NCBI RefSeq assembly: GCF_016834455.1 | Contig: NZ_CP069213.1 | Span: 50,001 to 114,000 of the forward strand | Length of the DNA stretch: 64,000 nt | Direction: 5' to 3' | From: Shewanella litorisediminis | Lineage (GTDB): Bacteria > Pseudomonadota > Gammaproteobacteria > Enterobacterales > Shewanellaceae | In this document: positions 21,894 through 30,482 of the stretch, one piece after another | Layout: each line of letters begins with the position of its first letter | Numbering within the stretch: the first letter of the stretch is position 1 | Notes under the pieces: model-generated | The model's input: only the letters and a program-made list of their open reading frames with translations | What the model was told of the DNA's origin: nothing | The model's database searches: none | Program-made: the position numbers and the translations under genes

Positions 21894-22398
21894 GATATTT
21901 AATTACTCCACAAACTGATGCCTGGAAGACAGTGCCCAAGATGCAGGCAGATCCTAAAGTGAAATAAGGCTAATGACCAGATAATTCGGTCATTTTACGC
22001 CTTTGGCATGGGAACTTTAACCCATGGGCATGGCGTTTTTCCGTGTTCCTGCGCCCGGGTTTGTTTAGCGTCATAACAAGAGGTTAAACGACAATTAAAT
22101 ACAGGAACACTTATGCAGGAATCATCGGGATCCTCTCGGTTATCTGGATGGGCTGTTACACCACGGCGGCAATAGCCGCTTCCGACTGACTGGACCATAC
22201 ATCCTTTTGGCCGCACTGCTATCAGCGTATGCTGAGTCAGCCTGCGGCAGTGAGTTGGTGTGCTGCTTTCAACTGCGACTCTATATAACTCAGCAATTTG
22301 AGTCAGGCAGCCACTGCCCGGGTTTGGCACACTAACGTCGTTGAATTGCACCCCCCTTAGGTTAGGGGGCGATATTAAAGAGGCTGTAAGAGAAGCGA
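21894..22398. other. Intergenic region with several inverted repeats
   Basis: About 500 nt between mtnC (minus) and the AraC gene (plus). AATGACC (21972-21978) and GGTCATT (21988-21994) are perfect inverted arms 79 nt upstream of mtnC. CATGGG (22007-22012) and CCCATG (22021-22026) form a second pair. ACTCA/TGAGT (22288-22292, 22299-22303) and CCCCC/GGGGG (22352-22356, 22365-22369) form others. A 141-codon minus-strand frame spans part of it but has no family resemblance I recognise. I treat it as non-coding. Confidence 0.5.
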
Positions 22399-23328
22399 GT
22401 GAAACCAAAAGATATGCCATCAGACATAACTTCAGAGCTGGAAAGTGCCCTGGCGGCGACGTTACCGACAGGGCTCGACCCCAGGCTTGCGCGGGTGTGC
22501 GCCTACATAGGTCGTCATCTGGATGAGGATTTGAGCCTCGACAGCTTAAGTCGGGTGGGGCACTTGTCGCGGTTTCACTTTCATCGGTTGTTTGCGGCTG
22601 GGCTTGGCATTCCGCTGGGGCGCTTTGTGCAGCTGCAACGGCTGAAACGGGCGTCGTTCCGGCTCGGATTCGAGCATTCCATGCGGGTGCTCGATATCGC
22701 GCTGGAGGCGGGCTTTGATAGCGCCGAGGCCTTCAGCCGTGCCTTTAAGCGTGAGCTTGGCCTGAGCCCTTCTGCATTTCGACAGGCACCTGACTGGGCG
22801 CACTGGCACTCGGTTATGGACATCATCAACGTGCCCCGGCAAGGGTTAGCAGGAACCGATATGGACGTAAAACTGATTGAAATGCCAAGCCTGGCAGTCG
22901 CCTGGCTGGAACATAAGGGTAATCCGGCGCGGGTGCTGGACACCAGTGCCCGCTTTATCGAGTGGCGCAAGCAAACCGGTCTGTCACCTATCGCCAGCGC
23001 CCGCACTTTCGGCATTCCCAATGGCGACCCATCAACCATGGCTGCCCAGGACTTTCGCTTTAAGGTGGCGGGCAGTGTTAAAGCGCCCGTGCCTGCCAAC
23101 CCGCATGGGGTGGAAAATGGTGAAATCGCTGGTGGACGCTACGCCGTTATCCGTCACCTCGGCAGCCACGCCAATATGGATGCCAGTATTTACGGTTTTT
23201 TCCGCGATTGGCTGCCCCAAAGTGGTGAGACTGTGCGCGAGGCGCCGCTGTTTTTTGAATACCTGAACTTTGTGCATCAGGTGGACGAGTGTGACCTTAT
23301 CACCGACATCTATGTGCCCCTGAACTGA
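22399..23328 (+). CDS. AraC-family regulator with GyrI-like effector domain
   Basis: This is a 309-residue regulator. Two AraC helix-turn-helix motifs span about residues 28-125 (LDEDLSLDSLSRVGHLSRFHFHR in the first, ALEAGFDSAEAFSRAFKRELGLSPS in the second). A C-terminal GyrI/SbmC-like effector-binding domain (about 155-309) contains the ECDLITDIYVPL ending. Such proteins resemble Rob and bind small hydrophobic ligands; the ligand and targets here are unknown. The start is probably the GTG at 22399 after AAGAGAAG; an ATG at 22414 is the alternative. Confidence 0.9.
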   Translation: MKPKDMPSDITSELESALAATLPTGLDPRLARVCAYIGRHLDEDLSLDSLSRVGHLSRFHFHRLFAAGLGIPLGRFVQLQRLKRASFRLGFEHSMRVLDIALEAGFDSAEAFSRAFKRELGLSPSAFRQAPDWAHWHSVMDIINVPRQGLAGTDMDVKLIEMPSLAVAWLEHKGNPARVLDTSARFIEWRKQTGLSPIASARTFGIPNGDPSTMAAQDFRFKVAGSVKAPVPANPHGVENGEIAGGRYAVIRHLGSHANMDASIYGFFRDWLPQSGETVREAPLFFEYLNFVHQVDECDLITDIYVPLN

Positions 23329-23359
23329 CGGTGAGGCTTAATTCATCCGACAAAGACAC

Positions 23360-23399
23360 TACTCCCCGGCTCGGGCATTAATGCTGTCGCCGGGGAGTA
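23360..23399. terminator. Long palindromic hairpin between convergent genes
   Basis: TACTCCCCGGC (23360-23370) and GCCGGGGAGTA (23389-23399) are perfect 11-bp inverted arms. The 18-nt loop itself contains the palindrome GCATTAATGC (23375-23384). It sits between the AraC gene and the S41 protease gene, which converge. No T tract follows on either strand, so a terminator role is inferred from position only. Confidence 0.45.
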
Positions 23400-23411
23400 A
23401 TCCTGCTTGCA

Positions 23412-24935
23412 TTAAAGCTTGTGGCGGATCGCCTGCAGCAACGCCTCTGTCGTCCAATCCAGGCCGTTGTAAGGCAGGTCGGGGGCATAATATTCGCCGT
23501 TGCCGCGGCTGCGGTTGACATACATCTTGTTGGGAATGATCACCGCCCCAAGGCCGGATGGAAACGGCACTGTGCGGATATCCATGTAGCTGGAGTCGGC
23601 GCTGCTTGGCGCGCCAAACAGCCGGGTGTTGTCAAACAACTTGAATGCATCCAGCGCATCCAGGCAGGCACTGGCGCATTGGCCCGGCACCAGCGCAATC
23701 ACCGCCGTTGTCAGCGCCGGGATGTCCCCGGGCCGCTCCTTCATGGCCTCGGCCATGCTCATTGCCGGAACCTCATCTTTTTGCTTGAAAAAGGGCTCGT
23801 TTTGCCTGAGTGAAGCCGCCATGCCATCGGCGGCCTCGGTGAAATACGGCAGGTACTCTGTCTGGCCCTCGCTCTCGAGCTCTTTAACGATACCTTGAAC
23901 ATATTCAGTATTACCGGGCGATGCCCGCCACCAGACTTCGGTGGCCGCCCCCTGCGCCTCAAGCCGGCGTAAAACCCGGCCTTCGCCCCACAATGCCTTA
24001 GCGACACGTTGGCTCCATAAAGATGAACCGCCCTGATTGTGGCGCAGGTCGAGCACTATGGTTTTTGCCTGAAGCAGTTTGCCCCGCTGCGCCGTGAGTT
24101 CACTCACCAGCTTGTCATAGGCGGCAGTATCATTTTCATCCGGGGTGAAGGTTGGCATGGCTACCCAAGCCGTATCCTTATGCCAACTCAGCCCCACCGG
24201 CAGGCGATCGCCGTTGTAATCGGTCTGCAATGCCTCGAGTGCCGCTTCCGGCCGCACTGACCAGCTCAGTGTAAGGCTCAGCTTGCCTTTGGTGGTATCA
24301 AACTCGCAGCGCTCCAGAGGGGCAATAAAGGGATTGCCATAGTCCGCGAGCACCCGGTGGCCGGAGTTCCACTTATGACCCGGTTGGGCTTTTTGCCCCT
24401 GAAATTGGAATACCCGCTCATCGAACAGTGTATCGACGGATTTACCGTCGCAGCCCAGTACCTTATCGCCGCGCTTAAGCTGTGGCAGGTCGCTGTAAGA
24501 CACCCACAGGGCATCGCCACGCCAGACAGTATTAAATCCCGGCCAGCGGGTTTGCGGGACGTCCGCATCTTCAATGTTTGCGTAGGCACCGGCGTGGCCG
24601 TCCTGAAGGCCGGTGCTGAAACGGCTGATGGCGGCGATATAGCTGCTGGCATTGGTCACTCTGGGAATCAATGCCAGCGCATCGTCCCTTGCCATTTCGA
24701 GTTGGGCGCCGAAGCCGGGATTGAGCGGGTCGAACATGCCGGGGTGGTTGTCGCGGGTGATCTCAAAGGCGGCTTCGATGTCGGCTCTGGCGGCACTGGC
24801 CCAGGCGGCAGCGGTTTGCGGCAGCGCTGGTTCGGCGGCGGCCACAAACAAGGGGAATAGGGCAGAGATAGCGGCAGATATTTTCAGCTTCGATAGGTTC
24901 GTTTTCGATGCTTTTGTTTTCGATATTGTTTTCAT
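23412..24935 (-). CDS. S41-family peptidase, exported
   Basis: This is a 507-residue protein. The start at 24935 follows AGGAAGG and gives a Lys-rich N terminus and a hydrophobic signal segment (ISAALFPLFVAAAEPA region), so export to the periplasm is expected. The C-terminal half has S41 features: ILDLRHNQGG-like sequence (VLDLRHNQGGSSLW), IALVPGQCASACLDALD as the probable nucleophile region, and GAPSSADSSYMD. No PDZ domain is obvious. It is the last gene of a minus-strand run after a LytTR response regulator (58-nt gap), a LytS-type kinase and a membrane-anchored protein. Its substrate is unknown. Confidence 0.85.
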   Translation of the reverse strand: MKTISKTKASKTNLSKLKISAAISALFPLFVAAAEPALPQTAAAWASAARADIEAAFEITRDNHPGMFDPLNPGFGAQLEMARDDALALIPRVTNASSYIAAISRFSTGLQDGHAGAYANIEDADVPQTRWPGFNTVWRGDALWVSYSDLPQLKRGDKVLGCDGKSVDTLFDERVFQFQGQKAQPGHKWNSGHRVLADYGNPFIAPLERCEFDTTKGKLSLTLSWSVRPEAALEALQTDYNGDRLPVGLSWHKDTAWVAMPTFTPDENDTAAYDKLVSELTAQRGKLLQAKTIVLDLRHNQGGSSLWSQRVAKALWGEGRVLRRLEAQGAATEVWWRASPGNTEYVQGIVKELESEGQTEYLPYFTEAADGMAASLRQNEPFFKQKDEVPAMSMAEAMKERPGDIPALTTAVIALVPGQCASACLDALDAFKLFDNTRLFGAPSSADSSYMDIRTVPFPSGLGAVIIPNKMYVNRSRGNGEYYAPDLPYNGLDWTTEALLQAIRHKL

Positions 24936-24993
24936 GGGCCTTCCTGGCTCAATATTTGTGGTTGCTAATGGACCAAACTGGCGCGCTCGGCGG

Positions 24994-25734
24994 TTAACTG
25001 TCCAGCCAGCGGCGGAATTCGGCGCTGCGGGTCTTGCTGGTGATAAGGGGTTCATCGAGGCAGGAAAGATACACGGCCAGAGTATCTTTGCCATAATTTT
25101 CAAAGCGTTCGATAAAGTTGATATTGACCATGTCGCTGCGGCTGATGCGAAAGAACACCTCAGGGTCGAGCTGGGTTTGCAGTTCGTTGATGGAGCCGGA
25201 GGTGAGCATATGGTGCTCGCCGCTTGTGTCGCAGGCCATCACCACCCCGCCGGAGGTGCGAAAACAGGCCACTTCGGTAAGCGCTAATACCTGCATCCCC
25301 TGGGCCTTTTTCAGCAGCAGCCGACTCTTATAGCTGCCCGCTTTGGCGGCGGCCTTGGTGGCGAGGCTCAGTTTGAGCTGCTCGAAGTTGGCCATGGCTT
25401 CGCTGAAACGCTTGAAGGAAAAGGGCTTCAGCAGATACTCGATGCCCTGATTGGCAAAGGCCTGCATCCAGTATTGCTCGTAAGAGGTGGTAAAAATCAC
25501 CGGGCAGGGCAAATCCAGCGCCTGCATGGCGGTAAATACCTGACCATCCAGCAATTCCACATCAGAAAATATCAGCTCAGGCGCCGCTATCCCCTGTGGC
25601 TGCTCAAAGAAGCGAATCACCTCATCCACCCGTGACAGCACCGCCAGCACTTCGGCGCCGTCGAAATAGCGCTCGATATAGCCTATCAGTTTCTCTGCTG
25701 CCAGCGGCTCGTCTTCAATGACCAGTATTTTCAC
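24994..25734 (-). CDS. LytTR-type response regulator
   Basis: This is a 246-residue regulator. An N-terminal receiver (about 1-120) carries acidic E7 and D8, phospho-acceptor D58 in LIFSDVELLDG and the LLKPF lysine motif. A C-terminal LytTR DNA-binding domain (about 140-240) contains VLALTEVACFRTSGGVVMA and FFRISRSDMVNINFIERF. It follows the LytS-like kinase gene after 27 nt and is its likely partner. LytTR regulators usually bind short direct repeats in target promoters; I did not find an obvious pair in this locus. Confidence 0.93.
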   Translation of the reverse strand: MKILVIEDEPLAAEKLIGYIERYFDGAEVLAVLSRVDEVIRFFEQPQGIAAPELIFSDVELLDGQVFTAMQALDLPCPVIFTTSYEQYWMQAFANQGIEYLLKPFSFKRFSEAMANFEQLKLSLATKAAAKAGSYKSRLLLKKAQGMQVLALTEVACFRTSGGVVMACDTSGEHHMLTSGSINELQTQLDPEVFFRISRSDMVNINFIERFENYGKDTLAVYLSCLDEPLITSKTRSAEFRRWLDS

Positions 25735-25761
25735 GGCTTCTCCCTGTGTGATGGCCGCCGG

Positions 25762-26844
25762 TCAGGCGGCGGTGTGCGTTGCGGTGGTATGAGTTGTGGT
25801 GGCGGTTTGTGCCTTTGCTGCCGCCGCGTTTTGCAATGGAATGGTAATGCAGAACTCGCCATCGTCCTTGGTTACCCGAATGTCCCGGCCGCACAGGCTC
25901 AGGCTGCGGGCGGAAAGATTGGCAAGCCCAAGGCCGCTGGAAGCCGGTTTAAAGGCCTTTTCACGCATCGGGTTGCGGATTTGGATTTCGCCCTCGCAGA
26001 TCTGCACCCTGATGGGCAGCGGCGCGGCGCTGTCACCCTGATTGTGTTTCACGGCATTTTCGAGGGTTAACTGCAAGGTGCAGGGCGGCAGCAGTTGACT
26101 GAGTGCTGCGGCATTGTCGGTGAAATCCGGCAGCTCAAGCCGATAGGCGCCATTAAAGCGAATATCCAACAGCGCCATATAGTCCCGGGCAAAATCGAGT
26201 TCCTGATGCAGCGGCACCAAAGGCCGCTCACGGTTTTCCAGCACATAGCGGTAGATGTCGCAAAAGGTGTGCAGAAACTCCTCGGCCTCGTCAGGGTCTT
26301 TACTGATTAGTGCCGACAATACATTGAGATTATTGAATAAAAAGTGTGGGTCAAGCTGAGCCTGCAACAGGGCAACCTGGCGTTCGAGGGCGAGTTTTTT
26401 CTCCCGCTCAAGCGCCACGGCTTGCTGCTGGTGGTTGTCCAGCACCTTGAGCACCAGAGTAACGCCGCCCACCATCAGGTGCAGCGCCAGATTGGTGGCG
26501 ATAGACAGCAGCAGATGGTAGCCATCGATATGCTGCAAACCGGCGGCGATTTCGATGGGCAGGGTGGCCATGCTCATCAGCAGGGCAAAGGCGATGGCGG
26601 AAACCAGATACACCTTGATGTAGTGGCTCGGGTGGGGGCTGAGCCCTTGGCCTTTGCTCAGCAGCCGATAACATTTGAGGGTGAGCCACTGGGCCACAAA
26701 GGATTGCAGCGCAATCCAAACTGGGGCATCAAAATGCACCACCAAAGGCTCATCGGGGCCGGTTCTCAGCAGGGCGGCGTAAAAGGCCACCGCCAGTGAG
26801 AATGCAAAAATTGCCAGAATGTTGAGTAGCTTAGCCATTGCCAT
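25762..26844 (-). CDS. LytS-type sensor histidine kinase
   Basis: This is a 360-residue membrane kinase. Four transmembrane helices lie at about 7-26, 42-62, 76-98 and 110-134. A coiled segment and the His_kinase (PF06580) motif LDPHFLFNNLNVLSALI follow, with phospho-acceptor H167. The ATPase domain contains LQLTLENAVKHN and SSGLGLANLSARS. The last 20 residues are an unusual Ala-Thr-His-rich tail (TTTHTTATHTAA). Its ATG overlaps the stop codon of the upstream membrane-protein gene by one base (TAATG), so the two are translationally coupled. The LytTR regulator follows. Confidence 0.93.
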   Translation of the reverse strand: MAMAKLLNILAIFAFSLAVAFYAALLRTGPDEPLVVHFDAPVWIALQSFVAQWLTLKCYRLLSKGQGLSPHPSHYIKVYLVSAIAFALLMSMATLPIEIAAGLQHIDGYHLLLSIATNLALHLMVGGVTLVLKVLDNHQQQAVALEREKKLALERQVALLQAQLDPHFLFNNLNVLSALISKDPDEAEEFLHTFCDIYRYVLENRERPLVPLHQELDFARDYMALLDIRFNGAYRLELPDFTDNAAALSQLLPPCTLQLTLENAVKHNQGDSAAPLPIRVQICEGEIQIRNPMREKAFKPASSGLGLANLSARSLSLCGRDIRVTKDDGEFCITIPLQNAAAAKAQTATTTHTTATHTAA

Positions 26845-27584
26845 TAGTTAGTCCCTTCAGGAAGACGGAGTATAACCTGACCTTTTTCGTCGAGGAACTC
26901 CAGCTTGGCTTCGCCGCTTTCGGTCACGACCATCTGGATGCGTTTGTTGCCATCGGTGTCGTGCAGCTGCAACTTGGCATCGCCATTGAGAGTGCCGTAA
27001 AAGGCGCGGTAGGTGCCAAGCTGCTTGTCTTTCTCAAGCTGGGCGTAAATGGCTTCGGCCGTGGCAGTGTCGCCTGCTTTGCTCGCCTCCAGATATTCGC
27101 GCACTTTGGCGAAGTCCATTTCCTGGTCGCTGCGGTCCATCACAGTCAGGCCACTCAGCTGATAATCGCCCTGCTCTATGTGCTGCATCATCAGGGTTTG
27201 GTCCTGGTTGTAGCGGTCAAAGCTGATGTGCAGGCCGTGGTCTACCTGGCCGTCTTTTTTGTGGCCGCGGAACACAAAACCGCCGTTTTCGGTGCCTTCG
27301 TCGTTGTAGAAAATCATGCCGGGGCGGGCTTCTTCGCTGCGCCATACTTCCTTGCCGTACTTGTCGACCCCGGGGGAGCGCTCGGAGTTGGCCAGTACCA
27401 TGCGGTTAAAGCCGCTCTTTTCGATGATGTTGATCCGCTCTACCGAGATTTCATCGAACACTTTGGGGGCGCTTGCCTGATACAGCTGCAAGGCGCCAAG
27501 GGCAACCAAGCCGCCCAGCAGCACACCATTGATGAGTTTTTGGGTTGAAAGCTGTTTTTCTAATTTATTGAGTGCGTTATCCAT
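26844..27584 (-). CDS. Membrane-anchored protein of unknown function
   Basis: This is a 246-residue protein that I do not recognise as a named family. A single hydrophobic segment (about residues 17-36, LINGVLLGGLVALGALQLYQ) would anchor it, with the rest outside the cytosol. That part contains repeated short motifs ending in ...RIQMVVTESGEAKLEFLDEKG and LRLPEGTN, suggesting a beta-rich fold. CGGAG precedes the ATG by 8 nt; a longer frame runs into the terminator region. It is the first gene of the kinase/regulator/protease operon and may be a sensor accessory or the protease substrate, but this is speculative. Confidence 0.75.
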   Translation of the reverse strand: MDNALNKLEKQLSTQKLINGVLLGGLVALGALQLYQASAPKVFDEISVERINIIEKSGFNRMVLANSERSPGVDKYGKEVWRSEEARPGMIFYNDEGTENGGFVFRGHKKDGQVDHGLHISFDRYNQDQTLMMQHIEQGDYQLSGLTVMDRSDQEMDFAKVREYLEASKAGDTATAEAIYAQLEKDKQLGTYRAFYGTLNGDAKLQLHDTDGNKRIQMVVTESGEAKLEFLDEKGQVILRLPEGTN

Positions 27585-27651
27585 TGTTGGCTCCGTGAAT
27601 TTATGGGGTTGCGACTGCATCGCCGCTGTTGTTGGAGCCAGAATAGGCAAA

Positions 27652-27690
27652 CAAAAACCCCCGCTACAGTGAGAAACCCTGAGCGGGGGG
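27652..27690 (-). terminator. Intrinsic terminator after the MerR-methyltransferase gene
   Basis: Read on the minus strand, CCCCCGCT (27689-27682) pairs with AGCGGGGG (27665-27658) over a 16-nt loop that has its own CAG/CTG pairing, followed by TTTTTGT. A second copy of the CCCCCGCT arm (27710-27703) lies upstream and could compete for the same 3' arm. Confidence 0.8.
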
Positions 27691-27727
27691 AATTTGCCGA
27701 TAAGCGGGGGAATTGGCGGTTAAAAGG

Positions 27728-28903
27728 TTAACCGCGTTTTTGCAGCACGAAGAACTGATAACCAAACTGGCCGAGGAAGCGGCTGAAAATATCAAGCTCC
27801 CGCTGCACATTGGCTAACGCCTGCGAGCCTGCCAGCTGCTTGGAAACCTCATCAACTCTCGCGGCGAGAGGGCCGGTAAAGCTCTGCCAGGCCTCATTAC
27901 TCAGGCTAAAGCTGCCTATAACCTCAAAGCCTGCCGCCTGCATCTGTGCCTTTCTCGCCTCGACTGAGGTCATGGCGGGGTAGTCCTGCTGCCAGAAGGC
28001 TACGGCCTCAGGGTCTTTGTCGTCTGTCAGCCACACCAGATCGCTGAGTACCAGCACGCCGTTATCGACCAGCAGCTTACGCCATGACTTGAGCGCCTGT
28101 TCGACCCCCATGATATAGGCGCTGCCTTCGGCCCAAATCAGATCGGCGCTTGCCGCTGGCAGTGGGATGTCCGTCATGCTGGCGCACAGGGTGCTGACCC
28201 GGCTGGTTAGGCCGCTGTGCTGAAGCTGCTGTTGCAGCTCGGCCAATGCACCTTCTTCGTTGTCGATGGCGGTGATGCTGGCCTGGGTGTGCCTGGCCAG
28301 TACCCGGGTCGCCAGACCCTTGCCGCAGCCGATGTCGAGAATGCGCGTTGGCGTCAGCGGCACGGCTGCCAGTGCTTTTAAGGTATCCGCCTCGCTGCCC
28401 GGTGCCCAACGTGTCAGTGGGGCGAAAATGTGCATAAAGTCGGCCATAAATTTGTCGTGTTCGTTCATATCTTTAGATAACCATGTCAGGTGCAGTGCTT
28501 CTTTTTCGCTGAAGCCCTGGGTTTGTAACCAATCCAGATGCGCCTCGGGCGCTTCTTTTGTGAGGGACTCGTGCCACGCCTTCAAATCGCCTTCGCCCAG
28601 AAGGGCTGCAAGCAGTGTCCGCGCGGCCTGCTTTTGGGCAATCTCGGCGTCCAGCTCGGCTAGGCGGGTTTGCAGCAGTTCCCTGTCGATTCGCTCATCG
28701 AGGCAGGCCAGACACTCTTTTAAGGTGAGGCCGCCTGCCTGCAGCTTTTGGATCAGGGTCAGCCGTTGTACGTCCTTTTCGCTGTATACCCGGTAGCCGT
28801 TATCCAGCCGCTTGCTGTGGATAAGCCCCTGTTTCTCGTAGTAAAGCAGGGTTGATCGCGATAATCCGAGCCTTTGTGCCAGTTGTGAAATGCGTAATGC
28901 CAT
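27728..28903 (-). CDS. MerR-type regulator fused to a SAM-dependent methyltransferase
   Basis: This is a 391-residue two-part protein. Residues 1-70 form a MerR helix-turn-helix (RISQLAQRLGLSRSTLLYYEKQGL), followed by a dimerisation coil to about 105. A class I methyltransferase domain follows (about 150-390), with motif I LDIGCGKG at 189-196, an acidic residue in TAIDNEE, and ADLIWAEGSAYIMG. MerR proteins normally end in a small ligand-binding domain; here a methyltransferase takes that place, so SAM or a methyl acceptor may be the sensed ligand. That is inference. CTCTT/AAGAG (28913-28917, 28926-28930) just upstream might be its own operator. Confidence 0.9.
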   Translation of the reverse strand: MALRISQLAQRLGLSRSTLLYYEKQGLIHSKRLDNGYRVYSEKDVQRLTLIQKLQAGGLTLKECLACLDERIDRELLQTRLAELDAEIAQKQAARTLLAALLGEGDLKAWHESLTKEAPEAHLDWLQTQGFSEKEALHLTWLSKDMNEHDKFMADFMHIFAPLTRWAPGSEADTLKALAAVPLTPTRILDIGCGKGLATRVLARHTQASITAIDNEEGALAELQQQLQHSGLTSRVSTLCASMTDIPLPAASADLIWAEGSAYIMGVEQALKSWRKLLVDNGVLVLSDLVWLTDDKDPEAVAFWQQDYPAMTSVEARKAQMQAAGFEVIGSFSLSNEAWQSFTGPLAARVDEVSKQLAGSQALANVQRELDIFSRFLGQFGYQFFVLQKRG

Positions 28904-29229
28904 CGGCTTTGCCTCTTGTCCTGATAAGAGAACTTAAACTATGAAGCTATAGACAGGCCAACGGCGTTGCCGCGGTTTTTCTAAGTGATTGGCTGTGGCT
29001 GAAGTGGTTTGAAAACGCAACAGGGATGTCGAAAAACTATCCACCTGAGTTGCCGAGTGGCTTTGTCAGATGGGGTTATCTTCCTTTAGCCAACGCGGCT
29101 GCTGCTTTCTAAAGCCACTTGCCGCTCAATGATTGATGGCGTGTCGGCACGCCCCGGACTAATCGGTATACGTGGAGTCTTTGACCGGCTCCGAAGTGGC
29201 CGGGATCAAAATATTCATCCTCCGGGAAT
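28904..29229. other. Intergenic region without a convincing gene
   Basis: About 325 nt between the MerR fusion start and the esterase stop. It contains CTCTT-N8-AAGAG (28913-28930), which may be a regulator site, and a short hairpin GGCGTG-tcgg-CACGCC (29138-29153). I see no reading frame or RNA gene. Confidence 0.6.
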
Positions 29230-30195
29230 TCAGGATTTGTTGTCCGGGGATGCAGGCAGCAGGTACTTGAGTCCGTGGGTAAAACCCCGCGGTGCCACGC
29301 TTAAATGATCTTCGTCGTTGAGCACATCCAGCTTCAGCTGCAGAGAAGGATATTGGCGTGACTTAAGGGTTTTCTCGAAATAGCGCGCATCCGTGACCAT
29401 GTTGTAACGGGTGGCATAACGTGCATCACTGGGCTTCATATCTTCGTATTCCCCGACATACAGGTACACTTTTGCGGGCAAATCTTTGTGGGATTTGGCA
29501 TAACGTTTTTCGAAAGACCACATCACCTTGTTGTCATACCAAAATGATGGGCTGCCGAGCACATACCCGGCAAACATATCCGGATCGGTTAACAGCGCCT
29601 GCGCCCCCAACAGCCCGCCGTAGGAATGGCCCAGGAATAAGCGCCTTGCCTCATCGGTACGGTATTTGCCTGCAATAAAGGGCATGGCGCTGTGTTTAAG
29701 GTATTCAAGATACAGTTTCCCCTCACCATGGACACCCTTGGCGACATCTGAACCCGGGCCATTGGGCGTGGGGGTGTAGTCACGTCGGCGGCTCGGCATG
29801 CCATGATCGCCAACAGAATATGACAGGCCCACCAGAATAAAGTCTTCAATGGCGGGGCCGTGCCCATTCAGGCGCCTGGCAATCTGTTTCACCATGGCAA
29901 AGGCATAGTCCGCATCGGTGACATAGAGCACCGGATAGCGCCGCGAAGGCTCCTTTTCATAGGAGGCTGGCAGCGCCACAAACACCTGATAATCGCGGCC
30001 GCTCTTGGGGTCCGGCACGTCCCAAACCTGGGTATCTACCACTTCATAGAGTTGCCCACTGCCACGTTGCCCGCCGAGCAGAGATGCGGCCTGCACCCCG
30101 GTCGCCTTGGGGGTTGTCGGGGTGTTGGCAACGGTCAGGTTTGCTGTTGCCAGGTTAGCGGCGCAGGCAAGCAGAAGCGTGAATATCCGTGTCAT
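29230..30195 (-). CDS. Exported alpha/beta-hydrolase esterase
   Basis: This is a 321-residue protein with a signal peptide (about residues 1-24) and an esterase-D/enterochelin-esterase-like alpha/beta-hydrolase fold. It has YPVLYVTDADYAF, the nucleophile elbow GHSYGG with S191, and DEDHLS near the C terminus carrying the probable catalytic histidine. Relatives hydrolyse siderophore or other esters; no iron genes lie nearby, so the substrate is open. The ATG at 30195 follows AAGGAATTCTTTGC, a good ribosome site. It is monocistronic on the minus strand. Confidence 0.87.
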   Translation of the reverse strand: MTRIFTLLLACAANLATANLTVANTPTTPKATGVQAASLLGGQRGSGQLYEVVDTQVWDVPDPKSGRDYQVFVALPASYEKEPSRRYPVLYVTDADYAFAMVKQIARRLNGHGPAIEDFILVGLSYSVGDHGMPSRRRDYTPTPNGPGSDVAKGVHGEGKLYLEYLKHSAMPFIAGKYRTDEARRLFLGHSYGGLLGAQALLTDPDMFAGYVLGSPSFWYDNKVMWSFEKRYAKSHKDLPAKVYLYVGEYEDMKPSDARYATRYNMVTDARYFEKTLKSRQYPSLQLKLDVLNDEDHLSVAPRGFTHGLKYLLPASPDNKS

Positions 30196-30482
30196 GCAAA
30201 GAATTCCTTTCGGTAAGATGTGCCGAGAAGTCAGGCGGCAGGTACGCCGTAGGCGCAAAAGAGGCCATTGTTATGTGGTTTATGCGGCTTGTCTATGGAG
30301 ATGTCAGGTGCTGTGCACAAGCAATGGCAAACAAAAACTGGTTGAAGGGAGCTTGACCTGGGTAGCTAAGCCCTTTGACCGGCGGCTTAAAACGACTATT
30401 GGGTTTTGGGAGTTGTGCCTGTCCTGTCTCTTGAGGTTTGCGGATGCAAAACCCGTCACTTTACAATAGGGGCAGGGTGCTC
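30196..30482. other. Intergenic region with a promoter toward the zinc-ribbon gene
   Basis: About 290 nt. On the plus strand TTGCGG (30438-30443) and TACAAT (30462-30467), 18 bp apart, form a plausible promoter directed at the AAGGAG-ATG at 30483-30497. Nothing else is recognisable. Confidence 0.5.

Noticed and set aside
21995..22420. A 141-codon minus-strand frame upstream of mtnC
   Set aside because: It has no ribosome site or recognisable domain and crosses several inverted repeats, so I treat the region as non-coding.
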